Part shown: positions 43,037-56,876 of the stretch, piece by piece | Layout of the letters: each line of letters begins with the position of its first letter | Position numbering within the stretch: the first letter of the stretch is position 1 | Origin: Pseudoduganella plicata | Lineage (GTDB): Bacteria > Pseudomonadota > Gammaproteobacteria > Burkholderiales > Burkholderiaceae_D | Direction: 5' to 3' | Assembly (NCBI RefSeq): GCF_004421005.1 | Contig: NZ_CP038026.1 | Coordinates: 682,001-746,000 of the forward strand | DNA length: 64,000 nucleotides | Notes under the pieces: generated by a model | The model's input: only the letters and a program-made list of their open reading frames with translations | Told to the model about the DNA's origin: nothing | The model's database searches: none | Position numbers and translations under genes: made by a program

Positions 43037-44395
43037 CTATTTGATGCCGTGGTGGTTCATCAGGTCGTACAAGGTCGGGCGGCTGATGCCCAGCATCTCC
43101 GCGGCCCTGGCGATATTGCCGCCCGAACGGGCCAGTGCCTTGACCATGACGCGGTATTCGGCCGCCTCGCGCGCCTCGCGCAGGTCGATGCGCTCCTCGA
43201 CCCGTCCGCCCTCCTCCGGTTCCAGCGGCAAGCCCAGGTCCGCCACCATGATCTGGCTCCCGTTGCACATGATGACCGCGCGCTTGATGCAGTTTTCCAT
43301 CTCGCGCACATTGCCCGGCCAGCCATAGGCTTCGATGGCGGCCAGCGCCTCCTGGCTGAAATGCAGGCCCGAGCGGCCTTCGCTGGCGCAGAAGCGGTGC
43401 CTGAAATGCTGTGCCAGCAGCACGCTGTCGCCGATCCGGTCGCGCAGCGGCGGGATCAGCAGCACGATCTCGCTGAGACGATAGTACAGGTCCTCGCGGA
43501 AACCTCCCCCGTCCACCAGCGCTTTCAGGTTGCGGTGCGTGGCGCAGACGATGCGCACGTCCACGGCGATCTCGCTGCGCCCGCCTACCCTTTCGATGAC
43601 GCGCTCCTGCAGGAAGCGCAGCAGCTTGGCCTGCAGCGCCATCGCCATATCGCCGATCTCGTCGAGGAAGAACGTGCCACCGTGCGCCAGCTCGATCTTG
43701 CCCGGCGTCTGGCGCGCGGCGCCCGTGAATGCGCCCTTTTCGTAGCCGAACAGTTCGCTTTCCAGCAGGTTCTCGGGGATGGCGGCACAGTTGATCGCCA
43801 CGAAGCGTTTGTCGTGCCGGCCACTGAGCCGGTGCAGGCCGCGCGCCAGCAGCTCCTTGCCGCTGCCGGAGGCGCCTAGCAGCAGCACCGTGGCCGACGA
43901 TGCCGCTACCTTCTCCACGCTGCGGCATACCTTCAGCATGCCCGGATCGCGGCTGATGATGCCGGCCAGCGGCGAGTCGGCCTGCGTCTGCAGCATGCGC
44001 CCGTTCTCCTGCTGCACCTGCCGCAGGAAGCAGGCGCGCTCCATCACGAGCCGCAGCAGGTCCGCATCCAGCGGTTTCTGGTGGAAGTCGTACGCTCCCA
44101 TGGCGATGGCCCGCAGCACGTTGCCGCGGTCCTTGTTACCGGAGAGGATGACGACCTTCGTATCGGGCGCGATCGCCAGGATCTGCTGCAGCAGCGCCAG
44201 CCCTTCGCTGGCGCCTTCCGCGTCCGGCGGCAGGCCAAGGTCCATCGTCACCAGCGGGGGCTGATGGCGGCGCAGCAAGGCCAGCGCCGTCTCGCGGTCG
44301 CCGGCGACCAGCACGTCGTAGGCGTCCAGGCTCCAGCGCAATTGCTTCTGCAGGCCGGCGTCGTCCTCGACCACCAGCAGTTTACGTTTCGGCAT
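43037..44395 (-). CDS. prsR: PrsR, sigma-54-dependent response regulator of the PEP-CTERM system
   Basis: 452 residues from the ATG at 44395 (GAGGAG upstream). Receiver domain residues 1-125 with 'LLVVEDDAG', '[11 protein letters not shown]' (phosphoacceptor Asp) and 'YDFHQKPLD'. AAA+ domain residues about 150-380 with Walker A '[13 protein letters not shown]', the sigma-54 loop '[13 protein letters not shown]', Walker B '[11 protein letters not shown]' and the arginine-finger region. C-terminal Fis-type helix-turn-helix '[16 protein letters not shown]'. It activates sigma-54 promoters when phosphorylated, presumably by the adjacent PrsK 10 bp upstream. Confidence 0.92.
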   Translation of the reverse strand: MPKRKLLVVEDDAGLQKQLRWSLDAYDVLVAGDRETALALLRRHQPPLVTMDLGLPPDAEGASEGLALLQQILAIAPDTKVVILSGNKDRGNVLRAIAMGAYDFHQKPLDADLLRLVMERACFLRQVQQENGRMLQTQADSPLAGIISRDPGMLKVCRSVEKVAASSATVLLLGASGSGKELLARGLHRLSGRHDKRFVAINCAAIPENLLESELFGYEKGAFTGAARQTPGKIELAHGGTFFLDEIGDMAMALQAKLLRFLQERVIERVGGRSEIAVDVRIVCATHRNLKALVDGGGFREDLYYRLSEIVLLIPPLRDRIGDSVLLAQHFRHRFCASEGRSGLHFSQEALAAIEAYGWPGNVREMENCIKRAVIMCNGSQIMVADLGLPLEPEEGGRVEERIDLREAREAAEYRVMVKALARSGGNIARAAEMLGISRPTLYDLMNHHGIK

Positions 44396-44405
44396 GCGGT
44401 TCTCC

Positions 44406-46493
44406 TCAGGCGGCCACGGCAACGTCGCCGGTCGCGCGGTGCAGCGGCAGGATCAGGCGGAACGTGGTGCCGGCGCCGGGACAACTGTCCACTTCCAGGC
44501 GGCCTCCCAGTTCGCGCACATACTCCCGGCTTTCGTAGACGCCGATGCCCATCCCCACCGGCTTGGTCGTCTCGAACGGGCGGAACAGGCGGTCGCGCAT
44601 GAACGCCTCGCTCATGCCCATGCCGGTATCGCGCAGCTCGATCAGCGCCGCATCGCCTTGGCGGCGCAACGCAACGCGGATGCTGCCCTGCGGCGGCGTC
44701 GCCTCCACGGCGTTCTGCAAAAGGTGGGCCAGCACGCGCTCCAGCCGCTGGCCGTCGGCCAGCGCGCACAGTGCCTCGTCGGCCGCTTCGACGACCGGGT
44801 GCGGCTGCGCCGTCGCGTACGCCTGCACGGCCGCCCGAACGACGCCGGCCAGCGGCAGTACCGTGGCGGTTTCGCCCCCGTGGCCCATGTCGCTGCGGAC
44901 AAGCCGCTGCAGCAGGCCGCTCATCTTCTGCACGGAGTGCGCCAGCGTGGCCAGCATGTCCTCCTGAAAGGCGGGATTGTGCTTGTGGCGTTCCGCATTG
45001 GACAGCAGCAGCGAGTGCTGCGACAGCAGGTTTTTCACGTCATGCACGACAAACGTCGACATCCGGTTGAACGACTCGAACTGGCGCGCGTCCGCCAGCC
45101 GTTCGGCCAGCTCGCCATGCGCCAGGCAGCTGGCTGCCTGGCTGCCGGCCAGGCGCAGCAGGTCGTACACTTCCCAGTTCAGCGCGACGGCCGTGCGCGG
45201 CCGCGCCAGCGCGACAAAGCCGAACAGGCGGCCGTGCAGCAGCAGCGGCACGACCAGCCACAGTTGCGGGATCTCGTGCAACCATGCCGGCATCCGGCTG
45301 GTGCCCGGCAGCGGCCGGCCCGCCTCCGCCACCCACTGGCGCGCGCGCAGCAGCCTGCAGAAATCGCCGTCGACGCTTTCCGTGCCGTGCTGCGGCGGCA
45401 TGTTCCAGCGCGCCGCCGGCTCGCAGACACCGCTGTCACGCGCGATCCACAAGGCGCCGGCCGGACTTTCGGCCAGCGCGGCGATGGCCTGGATGGCGCG
45501 TTCGCCCGGTACCGGTCCGCCTTCCGACAGCGCCTGCGTGAAGCGGCGCCACTCGTCGCGGTAGTCGAAGCGGGCCTGGTAGAAGTGCTTGCTGATGAAG
45601 ACGCGCACGCGCGCACGCGCCGTCCCGGAGAACAGCACGCCGACCAGCAGCAGCGCCGCGCCGACGAGGCAGGCCAGCTGCATGACGGGGCCCCAGGCGC
45701 CGCCCACGCTGCGCAGATACCAGCCGCCGGCCGCCATGGCCAGCAGATACAGGGCGCAGCCCACCAGCGCGGCCGAACGCATCATCATCTTGCGCGACAG
45801 GGCCAGGCCCAGCTTCCAGCCGGGGTTGCGCGCCGCCGTGATCGCCAGGAGCGGCACGCACAGCGCGTCCACGATACCGCGCGCGGCCCAGATATCGGGC
45901 TGCACGCGGCGGAACAGCATCGCATCGCTGAACAGATAGAAGTCATAGACGAACAGCGTGCCCAGGCCCAGGCAGGCGAACTTGATGCCCCAGCGCTCGC
46001 GCGGCGGCGTACCGCGGTACAGCTGCTCGACCAGCAGGATGCCCAGCACGGACAGCAGCAGCCGTACGACAATGGCCGCCAGGACTGGCTGGTTGGCCGG
46101 CGTCGGCGCCCACAGGTTCATCGTCACGTCCCCCATTGCCAGCTGCAAGGTGGCCAGCGCCGCGATCCCGCCCAGCAAGCGCTTCACCGGCAGCCCGGCG
46201 GGCGCCAGCAGCAGCGCCAGGAACACGAGCCACGCGGCGCTGCGCGCCACTTCCAGCGCAAAAGCCACCTGCGCCATGTCCAGCCCCCACGGCTGCCAGC
46301 CGCGCAGTGCCACGGCGCCGGCCCACATCCCCGTGGCCGCGCACCCGGCCAGCATGGCACGCTGCGTCTCGCGCACGCGGCGACCGGCCAGCAGCAGCGC
46401 AGTGAACGCCAGGAAGGCCGCGGCGCACAGCCCATGGCTGACGGCTGCGATCAGCAGCGGTATTGGCATGGTTGACATCGGCATCGCCCCCAT
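44406..46493 (-). CDS. prsK: PrsK, PEP-CTERM-system sensor histidine kinase
   Basis: 695 residues. About nine N-terminal helices (residues 10-300), a GAF-like region around residues 330-450, then the kinase core: H-box 'FVVHDVKNLLSQHSLLL' with the phospho-His, N-box 'LLQNAVEATPP', G1/F/G2 'DTGMGMSEAFMRDRLFRPF' and 'GMGIGVYESREYV'. The start overlaps the preceding transferase stop as TGATG. It passes phosphate to PrsR, encoded immediately downstream. The input signal is unknown. Confidence 0.92.
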   Translation of the reverse strand: MGAMPMSTMPIPLLIAAVSHGLCAAAFLAFTALLLAGRRVRETQRAMLAGCAATGMWAGAVALRGWQPWGLDMAQVAFALEVARSAAWLVFLALLLAPAGLPVKRLLGGIAALATLQLAMGDVTMNLWAPTPANQPVLAAIVVRLLLSVLGILLVEQLYRGTPPRERWGIKFACLGLGTLFVYDFYLFSDAMLFRRVQPDIWAARGIVDALCVPLLAITAARNPGWKLGLALSRKMMMRSAALVGCALYLLAMAAGGWYLRSVGGAWGPVMQLACLVGAALLLVGVLFSGTARARVRVFISKHFYQARFDYRDEWRRFTQALSEGGPVPGERAIQAIAALAESPAGALWIARDSGVCEPAARWNMPPQHGTESVDGDFCRLLRARQWVAEAGRPLPGTSRMPAWLHEIPQLWLVVPLLLHGRLFGFVALARPRTAVALNWEVYDLLRLAGSQAASCLAHGELAERLADARQFESFNRMSTFVVHDVKNLLSQHSLLLSNAERHKHNPAFQEDMLATLAHSVQKMSGLLQRLVRSDMGHGGETATVLPLAGVVRAAVQAYATAQPHPVVEAADEALCALADGQRLERVLAHLLQNAVEATPPQGSIRVALRRQGDAALIELRDTGMGMSEAFMRDRLFRPFETTKPVGMGIGVYESREYVRELGGRLEVDSCPGAGTTFRLILPLHRATGDVAVAA

Positions 46494-47872
46494 CAGCGCG
46501 CCCCCTTGCCGGAAATGACCACCTGCACGGTATCGATCAGGATCAGCAGGTCCAGGAATAGGCTGTTGTTCTTGACGTAGTACAGGTCGTACTGCAGCTT
46601 GCGAATGGCGTCGTCCACCGACGCGCCGTATTGATAGCGCACCTGCGCCAGGCCAGTGATGCCCGGCTTGATGCTGTGGCGCACGTCGTAATAGGCGATC
46701 TCCCGGCCCAGCTGTTCGACGAAGTAGGCGCGCTCCGGCCGCGGCCCGACAAAACTCATCTCGCCGCGGAACACGTTGATCATCTGGGGCAGCTCGTCGA
46801 TGCGCAGCTTGCGCAGCCAGTGGCCCACGCGCGTAACGCGTGGGTCCCCGGCCGTGGCCCAGCGGGGCTGGCCGTCGCGTTCCGCATCCGGCCCCATGCT
46901 GCGAAACTTCAGCACCTGGAAGCGCCGTCCGTCCTTGCCCACGCGCTCCTGGCGGAAGATGACGGGGCCGCCGTCTTCAAGCACGATGCACAGCGCCGCC
47001 ACCAGCATCACGGGCAAGGCGGCGAGGCAGATCGCGGCGCTGGCCGCGAGGTCGAACGTGCGCTTCACGGTGGCGCGCAGGAAGCTCTGATCGAAGCCGC
47101 CGCCGAAGATCAGGTAGCTCGGTTGCAGCGAATCGACGCGGATCTGGCTTGCCTCGCGCTCAAAGAACTTGGCCGCATCCGTGACGCGCACGCCACCGAG
47201 CGCGCAATCGAGCAGTTCGCGCACGGGATAGGCGCCGCTGCGCCGGTCGCTGACGGAAACCACCAGCTCCGTGGCGGCGTGACGGCGCGCCAGCGACAGC
47301 AGCGACTCGCCCGGCGGCAGAACCTTTGCCGCCGGCACGCAACTGGCCTCGCCGGGGACGGCAACGCAGCCGATGACGTCGAACCGGCGCGGTCCGCACG
47401 GGCTGGCCGCCAGGTCGAGGCATTCGCGCGCCAGCGCTCCGTCGCCGACCACGATCAGGCGGTCGGCCATCATGCTGGCGCCCGACGACTTGAGCATCAC
47501 CATGCGCGTCAGCAGCACGCCGACGCCGCCCAGCACGAAGGCCAGCCCGCCGGCGCGCCCGAACTGGATGGTGGGGATCATGTGCATCAGCAGCGACAGC
47601 AGCGCGAAGCCCAGCACGAACGCGGGCGCCATACGCGCCAGCACCGTGCGCAGGTCTTCGCGGCCCTGCTGCTGATACAGGCCGAGAGTGCTCATGCAGA
47701 ACACGTTGATCAGCGCGAATGCCAGCGCGGAAAAATACAGGTCGAGCGGCCGATGCGCCTCGCCGACCCAGATCAGCGACGTCATCGCCGCGGCAGCCTG
47801 CAGGATCAGCATCTCCATCAACAGCAGGATAATGCCCACCCGTGACACATAATGGTTGAAGATCCGGATCAC
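46493..47872 (-). CDS. EpsB-like sugar transferase of the XrtA/PEP-CTERM system (undecaprenyl-phosphate glycosyl-1-phosphate transferase type)
   Basis: 459 residues from a GTG. Four N-terminal helices, a Rossmann-like middle with 'RLIVVGDGALARECL', a fifth helix ('AASAAICLAALPVMLVAAL'), then the bacterial sugar transferase domain: 'PVIFRQERVGKDGRRFQVLKFRSM', seen as the motifs FRQERVG and KFRSM, 'LRKLRIDELPQMINVFRGEM' (DELPQ, N-V) and 'SFVGPRPERAYFV'. It starts lipid-linked glycan synthesis by moving a sugar phosphate onto undecaprenyl phosphate. Coupled to prsK. Confidence 0.9.
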   Translation of the reverse strand: MIRIFNHYVSRVGIILLLMEMLILQAAAAMTSLIWVGEAHRPLDLYFSALAFALINVFCMSTLGLYQQQGREDLRTVLARMAPAFVLGFALLSLLMHMIPTIQFGRAGGLAFVLGGVGVLLTRMVMLKSSGASMMADRLIVVGDGALARECLDLAASPCGPRRFDVIGCVAVPGEASCVPAAKVLPPGESLLSLARRHAATELVVSVSDRRSGAYPVRELLDCALGGVRVTDAAKFFEREASQIRVDSLQPSYLIFGGGFDQSFLRATVKRTFDLAASAAICLAALPVMLVAALCIVLEDGGPVIFRQERVGKDGRRFQVLKFRSMGPDAERDGQPRWATAGDPRVTRVGHWLRKLRIDELPQMINVFRGEMSFVGPRPERAYFVEQLGREIAYYDVRHSIKPGITGLAQVRYQYGASVDDAIRKLQYDLYYVKNNSLFLDLLILIDTVQVVISGKGAR

Positions 47873-47988
47873 GTTTCGCCCCCTGCCCCTGTCTGCCAGC
47901 GCGTGCCCGGCACCGCTGCCGATGGCTCAGCCATGATGCCGGACCGACGCGGCCGCCATCTTGTGCGCCCTCAAAAGGGGGCCGAGGC

Positions 47989-48018
47989 CTGACGGTTCTT
48001 TGCCAAATAGACTATAGT
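47989..48018 (+). promoter_or_regulatory. Possible nadB promoter
   Basis: CTGACG (47989-47994) and TATAGT (48013-48018) with 18-bp spacing lie 32 bp upstream of the nadB start. The -35 element is weak. Offered from pattern only. Confidence 0.35.
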
Positions 48019-48050
48019 CATGCTTCCTTAGCGCGAACCTCATACAGATC

Positions 48051-49664
48051 ATGAAATTTGACGTAGCGATCGTCGGCAGCGGACTGGCCGGCCTGTCGGT
48101 GGCCCTGCATCTGGCCGAAACCCGTAAAGTAGCCATCATCTCCAAGCGCCAGCTGCTCGATGGCGCCAGCAACTGGGCCCAGGGCGGCATCGCCGCGGTG
48201 CTCGACTCCGGCGACAGCCACGAGCAGCACATCGCCGACACGCTGGTCGCCGGCGGCGGCCTGTGCGACGTGGGCGCCACGCGATTCATCGTGGAACACG
48301 GCCGCGAAGCCATCGAATGGCTGATCGACCAGGGCGTGCCGTTTACGCGCGACACCAGCGCGGAGCTGGGCTTCCACCTGACGCGCGAGGGTGGCCACAG
48401 CCAGCGCCGCATCATCCACGCGGCCGATGCCACCGGCAACGCGGTGCAGACGACGCTGGAGGCAAAGGTGCGCTCGCATCCGAACATCAGCCTGTTCGAA
48501 CACCACTGCGCCATCGACCTGATCACCTCCGACAAGCTGGGACATCGCCCGCATCACGGCAACGCGCAGCCGAAGTGCCACGGCCTGTACGTGCAGGACA
48601 CGCAGACGGGCGAGGTGCACACTTTCGCCGCCGAGCACACGGTGATGTGCACGGGCGGCGCCGGCAAGGTCTATCTGTACACCACCAATCCCGACACGGC
48701 CAGCGGCGACGGCATCGCGATGGCGTGGCGCGCCGGCTGCCGCGTGTCGAACATGGAGTTCATCCAGTTCCATCCGACCTGCCTGTACCACCCGTATGCG
48801 AAATCGTTCCTGATCACGGAAGCGATCCGCGGCGAAGGCGGCGTGCTGAAGCTGCCGCCGGAAGCGGGTGCCGCCGCCGGCCAGCGCTTCATGCTGGCGC
48901 ACGACGAGCGCGCCGAGCTGGCGCCGCGCGACGTCGTCGCCCGCGCCATCGACTTCGAGATCAAGAAACGCGGCCTCGACTACGTCCACCTCGACATCAG
49001 CCACAAGCCGGCCGAATTCCTCATCGAGCACTTCCCGACGATTTACGCGCGCTGCCTCGAACTGGGTATCGACATCACGAAGGAGCCGATCCCCATCGTG
49101 CCCGCCGCCCACTACACCTGTGGCGGCGTCGTCACGGACCTCGTCGGCCGCACCGATCTGCCCGGGCTGTATGCCGTCGGCGAGACGGCATGCACCGGCC
49201 TGCACGGCGCCAACCGGCTGGCAAGCAATTCGTTGCTGGAGTGCGTCGTCGTGGGACGCGCCTGCGCGCAGGACATCGTCTCGCAGGAAAAGAACGGCAC
49301 GCCGTATCTGCCGGACTGGGACGAAAGCCGCGTCACGGATGCGGACGAGGAAGTCGTCATCGCCCACAACTGGGACGAGCTGCGCCGCTTCATGTGGAAC
49401 TACGTGGGCATCGTGCGCACCAACAAGCGCCTGGAACGTGCCCAGCACCGCATCGCGCTGCTGAAAGAGGAAATCGACGAGTATTACCGCAACTTCCGCA
49501 TCACGGCCGACCTGCTGGAGCTGCGCAACCTGGTCGACGTGGCCGCGCTGATCGTCAACAGCGCGCTGCAGCGGCGCGAAAGCCGCGGCCTGCACTACAG
49601 CCGCGACTACCCGGCGACGCTGCCCAAGGCGCTGCCAAGCATCCTGACGCCGAAGCGGCGCTGA
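48051..49664 (+). CDS. nadB: L-aspartate oxidase
   Basis: 537 residues. FAD-binding start '[19 protein letters not shown]', then '[17 protein letters not shown]' typical of NadB, '[19 protein letters not shown]', the capping-domain Arg in '[10 protein letters not shown]', and '[23 protein letters not shown]'. It oxidises L-aspartate to iminoaspartate, the first step of NAD synthesis with NadA. No nadA or nadC is in the window. The succinate-dehydrogenase-like sequence with the NadB-specific 'WAQGGIAA' makes the call firm. Confidence 0.94.
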   Translation: MKFDVAIVGSGLAGLSVALHLAETRKVAIISKRQLLDGASNWAQGGIAAVLDSGDSHEQHIADTLVAGGGLCDVGATRFIVEHGREAIEWLIDQGVPFTRDTSAELGFHLTREGGHSQRRIIHAADATGNAVQTTLEAKVRSHPNISLFEHHCAIDLITSDKLGHRPHHGNAQPKCHGLYVQDTQTGEVHTFAAEHTVMCTGGAGKVYLYTTNPDTASGDGIAMAWRAGCRVSNMEFIQFHPTCLYHPYAKSFLITEAIRGEGGVLKLPPEAGAAAGQRFMLAHDERAELAPRDVVARAIDFEIKKRGLDYVHLDISHKPAEFLIEHFPTIYARCLELGIDITKEPIPIVPAAHYTCGGVVTDLVGRTDLPGLYAVGETACTGLHGANRLASNSLLECVVVGRACAQDIVSQEKNGTPYLPDWDESRVTDADEEVVIAHNWDELRRFMWNYVGIVRTNKRLERAQHRIALLKEEIDEYYRNFRITADLLELRNLVDVAALIVNSALQRRESRGLHYSRDYPATLPKALPSILTPKRR

Positions 49665-49665
49665 C

Positions 49666-50205
49666 ATGCCTGCCGCGCCCCGACTGCGCCCCGCCCGGCC
49701 GGAAGACGTGCCGGCGCTGGAAGCGCTGATCGCACGCTCCGGCCTGGGACTTTCGGGCGGTTTCTATACGGACGAACAGGCCGCAGCGCTGACGCGTCAC
49801 GTGTTCGGCGTCGATACGCAGCTGATCGCCGACGGCACGTATTTCGTCATCGAGCGCGACGGCGTGCCGGTGGCGTGCGGCGGCTGGAGCAGGCGGGCGA
49901 CATTGTTCGGCGGCGACCGGGCCAAAGGCGCCGTCGATCCCTTGCTGGATCCCGCCACGCAGGCCGGACGCATCCGTGCCTTCTTTGTCGATCCCGCATG
50001 TGCGCGCCAGGGTCTGGGGCGGATGCTGCTGGCGCATTGCGAACGCATGGCCATGGCGGCAGGTTTCGCGGAACTGGAGATGGCGGCGACAATGCCCGGC
50101 GTGCCCTTCTATCGGGATGCGGGCTATCGGACGGTCGAAGAATTCGTGACCGCGGCCGGGGCGACCGTCGTGCCCCTGGCAAGAATGCGCAAACGCATCG
50201 GCTGA
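49666..50205 (+). CDS. GNAT-family acetyltransferase
   Basis: 179 residues. 'RPARPEDVPALEALIARSG' at the N-terminus and the acetyl-CoA loop 'FVDPACARQGLGRMLLAHCE' (Q-x-x-G-x-G/A type) followed by 'PFYRDAGYRTVEEF' mark a GNAT fold. It starts 1 bp after the nadB stop, so it is probably in the same operon. The acceptor is unknown. Confidence 0.85.
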   Translation: MPAAPRLRPARPEDVPALEALIARSGLGLSGGFYTDEQAAALTRHVFGVDTQLIADGTYFVIERDGVPVACGGWSRRATLFGGDRAKGAVDPLLDPATQAGRIRAFFVDPACARQGLGRMLLAHCERMAMAAGFAELEMAATMPGVPFYRDAGYRTVEEFVTAAGATVVPLARMRKRIG

Positions 50206-50223
50206 CCGCGCCGCGCTTAAAAC

Positions 50224-50274
50224 GGGACAGCCACCAATTTCCAGGCAATATTGCTGAAAACAGGTGGCTGTCCC
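50224..50274. repeat. Long-armed inverted repeat between GNAT and beta-oxidation genes
   Basis: GGGACAGCCACC and GGTGGCTGTCCC form perfect 12-bp arms around a 27-base centre, followed by CGGTTTT. It lies between convergent genes and could act as a terminator for either. It may be one copy of a dispersed palindromic family; that cannot be checked within this window. Confidence 0.55.
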
Positions 50275-50293
50275 CGGTTTTGGTCCGCCGATA

Positions 50294-52387
50294 TCAGCGC
50301 GAGTTGAAGCCTTTTCCTTCCGCCGCCAGCTGCACCAGCAGCGGCGCCGGCTGCCACGCCTCGCCATGCCGGCCCTTGGCCAGGCGCTCGATGGTCGCCA
50401 GCACGTTCGGCAGGCCGACCGTATCGGCGTAGAACATCGGGCCGCCGCGGTACAGCGGGAAGCCGTAACCCGTCAGGTAGACCATGTCGATGTCCGATGC
50501 GCGCAGCGCGATGCCCTCTTCCAGAATGTGCGCACCCTCGTTCACCAATGCGTAGACAAGCCGCTCGACGATCTCCTGGTCGTTGATGGGGCGGCGCTCG
50601 ACGCCGATCTCATGCGAGTGCTGCACGATCATGTCGTTGACCTGCTGGTTCGGATACGGCTTGCGGTCGCCCGGCTTGTAGTCGTACCAGCCGGCGCCCG
50701 TCTTCTGGCCGAAGCGCCCCAGTTCGCACAGCAGGTCGGCCGTCTTCGAATACTTGATGTGCGGCTTTTCGACGGCACGGCGCTTGCGGATATACCAGCC
50801 GATGTCGTTACCGGCCAGGTCGCCCATGCGGAACGGGCCCATGGCGAAGCCGAAGCGCTCCATCGCCCCGTCCACCTGCTCCGGCAGGCAGCCTTCGTCC
50901 AGCAGGAAGCCGGCCTGGCGCACGTACTGCTCGATCATGCGGTTGCCGATAAAGCCATCGCACACGCCCGACACGACACCCGTCTTCTTCAGCTTTTTCG
51001 ACAGCGCCAGGGTCGTGGCCAGCACGTCGTTCCCGGTGGCCTTGCCGCGCACGATCTCCAGCAGCTTCATGACGTTGGCGGGGCTGAAGAAGTGCGTGCC
51101 GACCACGTCGTGCGGGCGGCTGGTGAACGAGGCGATCCGGTCGACGTCCAGCGTGGACGTGTTCGACGCCAGGATCGCGCCTTGCTTCATCACTTCGTCG
51201 AGCTTCCTGAACACCGTCTCCTTGACACCCATGTCCTCGAACACGGCTTCCACTACGATGTCGGCCGAGGCGATGTCCGCATAGTCCAGCGTGCCGGTGA
51301 TGAGGCCGACGCGCTGATCGAACTTCTCCTGCGTAAGCTTGCCTTTTTTCAGCGTGTTCTCGTAGTTCTTGCGGATGGTCGCCAGGCCCTTGTCCAGCGC
51401 TTCCTGCTTCGTTTCCAGCACGGTGACGGCAATACCGGCATTGGCGAAATTCATGGCAATGCCACCGCCCATCGTGCCGGCGCCGATGACGGCCGCCCGT
51501 TCGATCTTGCGCGCGGGCGTATCGGCCGGCACGTCGGGCACCTTGCTCGCTTCGCGCTCGGCGAAGAACGCGTGGCGCAGCGCCTTCGACTCCGTCGTCT
51601 GCATCAGGTGCATGAAGCGTTCGCGCTCGAACGCGAGGCCGTCCTCGAACTTCATCGTGACCGACGCGGCCACCGTTTCCAGGCACTCCAGCGGCGCCGG
51701 GAACGGGCCCGCCACCGTCTTCACGGTATTGCGGGAAAACTGCAGGAAGGCCTCATGGTTCGGGTAGTCCACCTTGCGGTCGCGTACCTTCGGCAGCGGC
51801 CGCACGTCGGCGATCCTTTGCGCGAACGCGATCGCGCCCTGCACCAGTCCGGCGAAATCCGTCCCGGCCGGGTACACCTCGTCGAACAGCGCCGGCAGCT
51901 TTTCCGACGCCACGGGTGTGCCCGAGACAATCATGTTCAGTGCCGTCTCCAGGCCCAGCACGCGCGGCAGCCGCTGCGTGCCGCCGGCGCCCGGCAGCAG
52001 GCCCAGTTTCACTTCCGGCAGCGCGACCTGGGCGCCCGGCAGCGCCACGCGGTAGTGGCAGCCCAATGCGAGTTCCAGGCCGCCACCCATGCAAACACTG
52101 TGGATGGCCGCGACAACCGGCTTGCTCGCCTCCTCGGCGGTGCGGATCAGCGTGTGCAGCGTCGGTTCCGTCAGCGCCTTGGGCGAATTGAATTCCTTGA
52201 TGTCCGCGCCGCCCGAAAAGGCCTTGCCGGCGCCCGTGATGACGATGGCCCTGACCGTCTCGTCGTCCTGCGCCTTGCGGATCCCTTCGACGGCGGCCGT
52301 GCGGGTCACGAGACCCAGGCCGTTGACAGGCGGGTTGTTCAGGGTGATCACGGCGACGCCGTCGTGTACTTGGTAGTCGGCACTCAT
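50294..52387 (-). CDS. Bifunctional enoyl-CoA hydratase / 3-hydroxyacyl-CoA dehydrogenase
   Basis: 697 residues from the ATG at 52387 (GAGG eight bases upstream). Residues 1-185: crotonase domain with 'AFSGGADIKEF', 'SVCMGGGLELALGCHYRVAL' and 'LPEVKLGLLPGAGGTQRL', which include the oxyanion residues. Residues about 290-480: NAD-binding 'AAVIGAGTMGGGIAMNFANAG'-type fold (GAGTMGGGIA), with 'SNTSTLDV' and 'GTHFFSPANVMKLLE'. C-terminal dimerisation domain to the end. It performs two steps of fatty-acid beta-oxidation. Transcribed with the acyl-CoA ligase 64 bp upstream. Confidence 0.92.
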   Translation of the reverse strand: MSADYQVHDGVAVITLNNPPVNGLGLVTRTAAVEGIRKAQDDETVRAIVITGAGKAFSGGADIKEFNSPKALTEPTLHTLIRTAEEASKPVVAAIHSVCMGGGLELALGCHYRVALPGAQVALPEVKLGLLPGAGGTQRLPRVLGLETALNMIVSGTPVASEKLPALFDEVYPAGTDFAGLVQGAIAFAQRIADVRPLPKVRDRKVDYPNHEAFLQFSRNTVKTVAGPFPAPLECLETVAASVTMKFEDGLAFERERFMHLMQTTESKALRHAFFAEREASKVPDVPADTPARKIERAAVIGAGTMGGGIAMNFANAGIAVTVLETKQEALDKGLATIRKNYENTLKKGKLTQEKFDQRVGLITGTLDYADIASADIVVEAVFEDMGVKETVFRKLDEVMKQGAILASNTSTLDVDRIASFTSRPHDVVGTHFFSPANVMKLLEIVRGKATGNDVLATTLALSKKLKKTGVVSGVCDGFIGNRMIEQYVRQAGFLLDEGCLPEQVDGAMERFGFAMGPFRMGDLAGNDIGWYIRKRRAVEKPHIKYSKTADLLCELGRFGQKTGAGWYDYKPGDRKPYPNQQVNDMIVQHSHEIGVERRPINDQEIVERLVYALVNEGAHILEEGIALRASDIDMVYLTGYGFPLYRGGPMFYADTVGLPNVLATIERLAKGRHGEAWQPAPLLVQLAAEGKGFNSR

Positions 52388-52451
52388 GTCTCTGTTCCTC
52401 TTTTCGGTTGTCGGGGATGCAATCACTATACCGGATAAAAGTTCGACCGTG

Positions 52452-54182
<1,731 letters not shown>

Positions 54183-54233
54183 ATGGCCTCCTATGTTTTC
54201 ATTTATTTAACGGGCGGCGGCGCCGGACGGTCA

Positions 54234-55814
<1,581 letters not shown>

Positions 55815-55827
55815 AACTTAAATCACC

Positions 55828-56235
55828 ATGAGCGATCAAACCAATAAAGTTGTCAAACCGGATGCCGAATGGCGCAACCAGCTGGACCCGATCGAGTACC
55901 AGGTCACCCGTCACGCCGCCACCGAGCGGGCGTTCACCGGCAAATTCTGGGACCACCACGAAAAGGGTATTTATACGTGCGTGTGCTGCGATACGCCGCT
56001 GTTCCGCTCCGACGCCAAGTTCGATTCCGGATGCGGCTGGCCCAGCTATTTTGAAGCGCTGGACCCGGCCAACGTGATCGAGAAAGTGGACCGCAGCCAT
56101 GGTATGCTGCGCACCGAAATTATTTGCGCCGTGTGCGATGCCCATCTGGGCCACGTATTCCCGGACGGCCCACCGCCGACGGGCCTGCGTTACTGCATCA
56201 ATTCGGCGTCGCTGCGTTTTACTCCGGAAGACTGA
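55828..56235 (+). CDS. msrB: Peptide-methionine (R)-S-oxide reductase
   Basis: 135 residues. Zinc-binding Cys pairs in '[11 protein letters not shown]' and '[14 protein letters not shown]'; '[14 protein letters not shown]' and the catalytic Cys in '[10 protein letters not shown]'. It repairs the R-epimer of methionine sulfoxide in proteins with thioredoxin. Lies between selO and yciB in the same direction, probably one operon linking redox protein repair and the SelO modification enzyme. Confidence 0.95.
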   Translation: MSDQTNKVVKPDAEWRNQLDPIEYQVTRHAATERAFTGKFWDHHEKGIYTCVCCDTPLFRSDAKFDSGCGWPSYFEALDPANVIEKVDRSHGMLRTEIICAVCDAHLGHVFPDGPPPTGLRYCINSASLRFTPED

Positions 56236-56243
56236 TAATAAAC

Positions 56244-56876
56244 ATGATGAAATTCCTGTTCGATATATTCCCGTTGCTGGTCTTTTTCGGCAGCTATCGC
56301 TGGGCCGGCGGCAACGAGGAAGCGGCGGCGGCCATGGTCAACGGCCACCTGTCCGGCATTATTTCCGGTGGCGCCATTCTGGCCAGCCAGGCGCCCATCA
56401 TTATCGCCACCATTGCCGGCATCGTCGCCACGGCACTCCAGATCGCCTATCTGCTGCTGCGCGGGCGCAAGGTCGATGGCGCGCTGTGGGTATCGATGGT
56501 GGTGTTCCTGTTCTTCGGCGGCCTGACGATCTATTTCCATGACGACGATTTCATCAAATGGAAACCGACAATCATTTACTGGAGCTTTGCCGCGGCCATG
56601 ATCGTCGCATCGCGTTTCTTCAACAAGAACCTGATTCGCGCGGCAATGGAGAAACAGATTGCGCTGCCGGATGAAGTCTGGAGCCGCCTGAATACGGTCT
56701 GGGTACTGTTCTGGGTCGCGCTGGGGCTGCTGAACCTGTTTGTGGCCTTCGTGCTGTTCAAGGCCGATACCAATGCGTGGGTCAGTTTCAAGGCATTCGG
56801 TGTTACCGGCCTGATGCTGGTGTTTTTCGTGGCACAGGGCTTTTATCTGTCGCGCCACATCAAGGATGAAGCATGA
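56244..56876 (+). CDS. yciB: Inner-membrane septation protein A (YciB/IspZ)
   Basis: 210 residues, start 'MMKFLFDIFPLLVFF', five or six helices, with 'AILASQAPIIIATIAGIVAT' and 'FHDDDFIKWKPTIIYWSFA' (the latter in the family as D-x-x-F-I-K-W-K-P-T-I). YciB acts in envelope integrity and cell division in enterobacteria and Shigella. Eight bases after msrB, and its stop overlaps bolA as ATGA. Confidence 0.92.
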   Translation: MMKFLFDIFPLLVFFGSYRWAGGNEEAAAAMVNGHLSGIISGGAILASQAPIIIATIAGIVATALQIAYLLLRGRKVDGALWVSMVVFLFFGGLTIYFHDDDFIKWKPTIIYWSFAAAMIVASRFFNKNLIRAAMEKQIALPDEVWSRLNTVWVLFWVALGLLNLFVAFVLFKADTNAWVSFKAFGVTGLMLVFFVAQGFYLSRHIKDEA

